From a bacterium (GTDB lineage Bacteria; Patescibacteriota; Gracilibacteria; UBA1369; PNNO01): 64,000 bases of DNA. The stretch is from contig PNNO01000001.1 of the NCBI GenBank assembly GCA_013824265.1, positions 229,051 to 293,050 of the forward strand, read 5' to 3'. Position numbers and translations under genes: made by a program. Below are positions 62,166 to 64,000 of this stretch, piece by piece (the first letter of the stretch is position 1; the number at the start of each line of letters is the position of its first letter). The notes below the pieces were generated by a model, which saw only the letters and a list, made by a program, of their open reading frames with translations, was not told the DNA's origin and did no database searches.

Positions 62166-64000
62166 TTTGCCCCTTATAACTCCGCCAATCTTTTCCAAAT
62201 TGTGGAAGATTTTTTTCTGAACCGCAGACATTTCTTCGTCGGTCAAAGTTCTATCATCGGCTTGCAAAAGCACTCTAAAGGCAAAAGCTTTTTTGTCTTT
62301 TTCAACGTTTTCGCCTTCGTAAATATCAAAAAGTTTAACTCGTTTTATTAAATTTTTATCGGCCTTTTCAATTTCATTTTCAACTTCTTCCACAGTTTTT
62401 TTGCGATCCACAACAACGGAAATATCGATATCCAGACCCTGAAATTTTGGCAGTTGAGAATATTTTGTCATCGGCGCATCCATTCCTGCAATCTGCGTAA
62501 AGTTAATTTCAAACATTGCGACTTTGGCTTCAATATCAAAGTTTTTAAGCACCTGAGGATGAACTTCAAATACATTCCCAACTTCTTTACCGCGTAAAAT
62601 TATTTTCGCGACCCTTGAAGGGTGAGCATAAGAAAGCCCTTTTTCGTCCTTCAAAAGTTTTGCCTGGCTTCCGGAAAACTGCTCCAGAAAATTCAGAACA
62701 ATTGATTTTGCGTCATAAAACGGTTCCAATTTTGCCTTCTTTGGAAGAACCACTGCGCCCGCAATCCACTTTTCCTCCAAAGGGAAAAACTCTCCGATTT
62801 CTTTATATGTTCTGCCTATTTCATAAATTCCAAAGCCGGGGAAATATCGCAAATTATCCGCAACATTTTTAAGCAAATTCGGTACAAGAGAAATTCTTAA
62901 ATGGGTCTGATCGGATGACAGACAGTTCTCCAACAAAATGTGATTTTTGTCCTCAATAAGGCATTTTTCAAGCTCGTCGTTTCCGTAAAAAGAGTAATTG
63001 TAAATTTCCGACATGCCAAATCCGTAACTTAAAAGATTTCGTGCGTGATGCTTTCTTGTTCGCTCAATATTATCAATCGGAGTCTTTATTGGAAGGTCCG
63101 GAAGAGTGGCTTCAACATTTTCATAGCCATACATTCTTACAACCTCCTCAACCAAATCGTCTTCGATATCAACATCTTTTGTGGCCCTAAAAGAAGGCAC
63201 CAAAACTTCAAGCTTTGTTGCAGATTTTTTGTGTACCCCAAATTCAAGTGACTCCAAAATTTCCGCACACTGCTTTGCTGTAACGGGTGCACCAATCTTT
63301 GAAGCAACCTTTTCCGTATCAAGCGTTATAACAAGTTCTTTAAGTTCAATATTACTTTTGTCCGTAATTGGCCCTGCAATTTTTGCCTTCGGACAAAGCT
63401 GTAAAATAAGCTCGGCGGTTCTTTTTATCGCAAGCTCCGTAAGCTGTGGATCAAGACTTTTTTCAAACCTTTGAACAGCCTCCGTTCTAAGTCCCAATCT
63501 AACCGAAGTTGTTCTTACCGACTGCGGATTAAAGTTGGCTGATTCAATAATTATTTCAGTTGTCCCGTCGTTTATTTCCGAATTTTCTCCTCCCATAACA
63601 CCCGCAATCGCAACCGGTTTTTCATGATCGGCAATCACAAGCATTTCTGTCCCAAGCTTTCTTTCCTGCCCGTCGAGAGTTGTAATTTTCTCATCTTTTT
63701 TCGCACGCCTAACAATAATTCCTTTCTTTATAAAACTTTTATCAAACGCATGAAGAGGCTGACCAAGCTCAGCCATAACGTAATTTGTAATATCAACTAT
63801 GTTTGAAATCGGCCTGTAACCAACGGCGATAAGCCTATCCTTAAGCCATTGTGGCGACTCCTCAACGGTAATGTTTTTTATAATAAGTCCGCAATAACGT
63901 GGACACAAATCGTAATCTTCAACTTCAATTTCAGGCGACTCACCGCTTACCGGAATCTTCACCATGGCCCCAAGTTTCTTTAGTTTGTTTCCTGTAATGG
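62163..64000 (-). CDS. pheT: Phenylalanine-tRNA ligase beta subunit, 5' part outside window
   Basis: A frame open to the window edge; the visible part is 612 residues. It holds the B3/B4 domain (ISNIVDITNYVMAELGQPLHAFD and GGENSEINDGTTEIIIESA), B5 (VLVPSFRATKDVDIEDDLVEEVVRMYGY), the catalytic-core-like domain (about 300-500) and the C-terminal B8 anticodon-type domain (PQVLKNFDIE... FDIYEGENVEKDKKAFAFRVLLQADDRTLTDEE). The beta subunit binds the tRNA and edits Tyr-tRNA(Phe). The start codon lies beyond the window; ATG at 63965 is an internal Met. Confidence 0.95.
   Translation of the reverse strand, partial: ITGNKLKKLGAMVKIPVSGESPEIEVEDYDLCPRYCGLIIKNITVEESPQWLKDRLIAVGYRPISNIVDITNYVMAELGQPLHAFDKSFIKKGIIVRRAKKDEKITTLDGQERKLGTEMLVIADHEKPVAIAGVMGGENSEINDGTTEIIIESANFNPQSVRTTSVRLGLRTEAVQRFEKSLDPQLTELAIKRTAELILQLCPKAKIAGPITDKSNIELKELVITLDTEKVASKIGAPVTAKQCAEILESLEFGVHKKSATKLEVLVPSFRATKDVDIEDDLVEEVVRMYGYENVEATLPDLPIKTPIDNIERTRKHHARNLLSYGFGMSEIYNYSFYGNDELEKCLIEDKNHILLENCLSSDQTHLRISLVPNLLKNVADNLRYFPGFGIYEIGRTYKEIGEFFPLEEKWIAGAVVLPKKAKLEPFYDAKSIVLNFLEQFSGSQAKLLKDEKGLSYAHPSRVAKIILRGKEVGNVFEVHPQVLKNFDIEAKVAMFEINFTQIAGMDAPMTKYSQLPKFQGLDIDISVVVDRKKTVEEVENEIEKADKNLIKRVKLFDIYEGENVEKDKKAFAFRVLLQADDRTLTDEEMSAVQKKIFHNLEKIGGVIRGK

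Overview
The window is a dense bacterial chromosome segment of fairly low GC that uses the standard code: TGA ends several genes, for example at 76-78, 42401-42403 and 49135-49137. Many starts lack a clear Shine-Dalgarno, genes often overlap by 4-11 bases, and there are very large proteins of unknown function beside a peptidoglycan-based surface (PBP1A, PBP2/FtsI, SLH proteins, prepilins). This mix suggests a Candidate Phyla Radiation / Patescibacteria-like organism, perhaps Peregrinibacteria-like. That placement is an inference from gene style, not from a phylogenetic marker. 

Layout: 1-2570 (minus) holds a Phd-type antitoxin with a toxin-like fragment at the window edge, then folP, a pabC-like aminotransferase gene and ndk. 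2644-12651 is a minus-strand operon of three giant proteins (1281, 693, 1163 aa) and two small ones, with its own promoter and terminator. 12769-16612 encodes a GH18-SLH surface protein and an FtsI-type transpeptidase. 16684-24029 (plus) is an M16 peptidase, an ECF sigma factor and, 2 bases later, a 1803-aa membrane-anchored alpha-2-macroglobulin (A2M) with a Hint (intein-like) domain exactly in the bait region and no thioester cysteine. 24155-28402 has a DMT transporter, an SLH-CAP protein and a second ECF sigma/membrane protein pair followed by a secreted repeat protein. 28482-33302 carries a histidine phosphatase, MgtE, MATE and a RelE-type TA pair. 

33369-36872 is a 3.45-kb AT-rich islet between a 50-bp partial copy of tRNA-Thr and the intact tRNA-Thr(GGT). 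It carries an AbiV-like HEPN protein between two unrecognised proteins in one operon, which looks like a small tRNA-borne defence islet without an integrase. 37021-39296 encodes a lamin-tail/cohesin/dockerin protein, a second cohesin-like protein and ribosomal protein L33. 39319-46005 holds a DUF3352 lipoprotein, tRNA-Trp and a type IV pilin-like cluster interrupted by a TA pair. 46255-48684 is a strikingly GC-rich gene for a secreted Cys-rich repeat protein with a MYXO-CTERM-like tail, behind a strong promoter and a highly structured 200-nt leader. A smaller relative in style lies at 61398-62096. The rest includes another TA pair, a CHASE2-adenylate cyclase, EF-P with an unusual loop, a third ECF sigma/anti-sigma-like pair, RdgB, a glycosyltransferase, an O-methyltransferase, PBP1A and the 3' part of pheT. 

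How the parts may work together: most of the window concerns the cell surface (wall synthesis, SLH anchoring, pili, cohesin/dockerin, sorting-tail proteins) and sensing across the membrane. Three separate ECF sigma genes are each directly followed by a membrane protein. In the A2M case this suggests, as inference, that a protease trap on the surface also acts as the sensor/anti-sigma. Short palindromic repeats built on TACCGAGTA are scattered at gene ends throughout.
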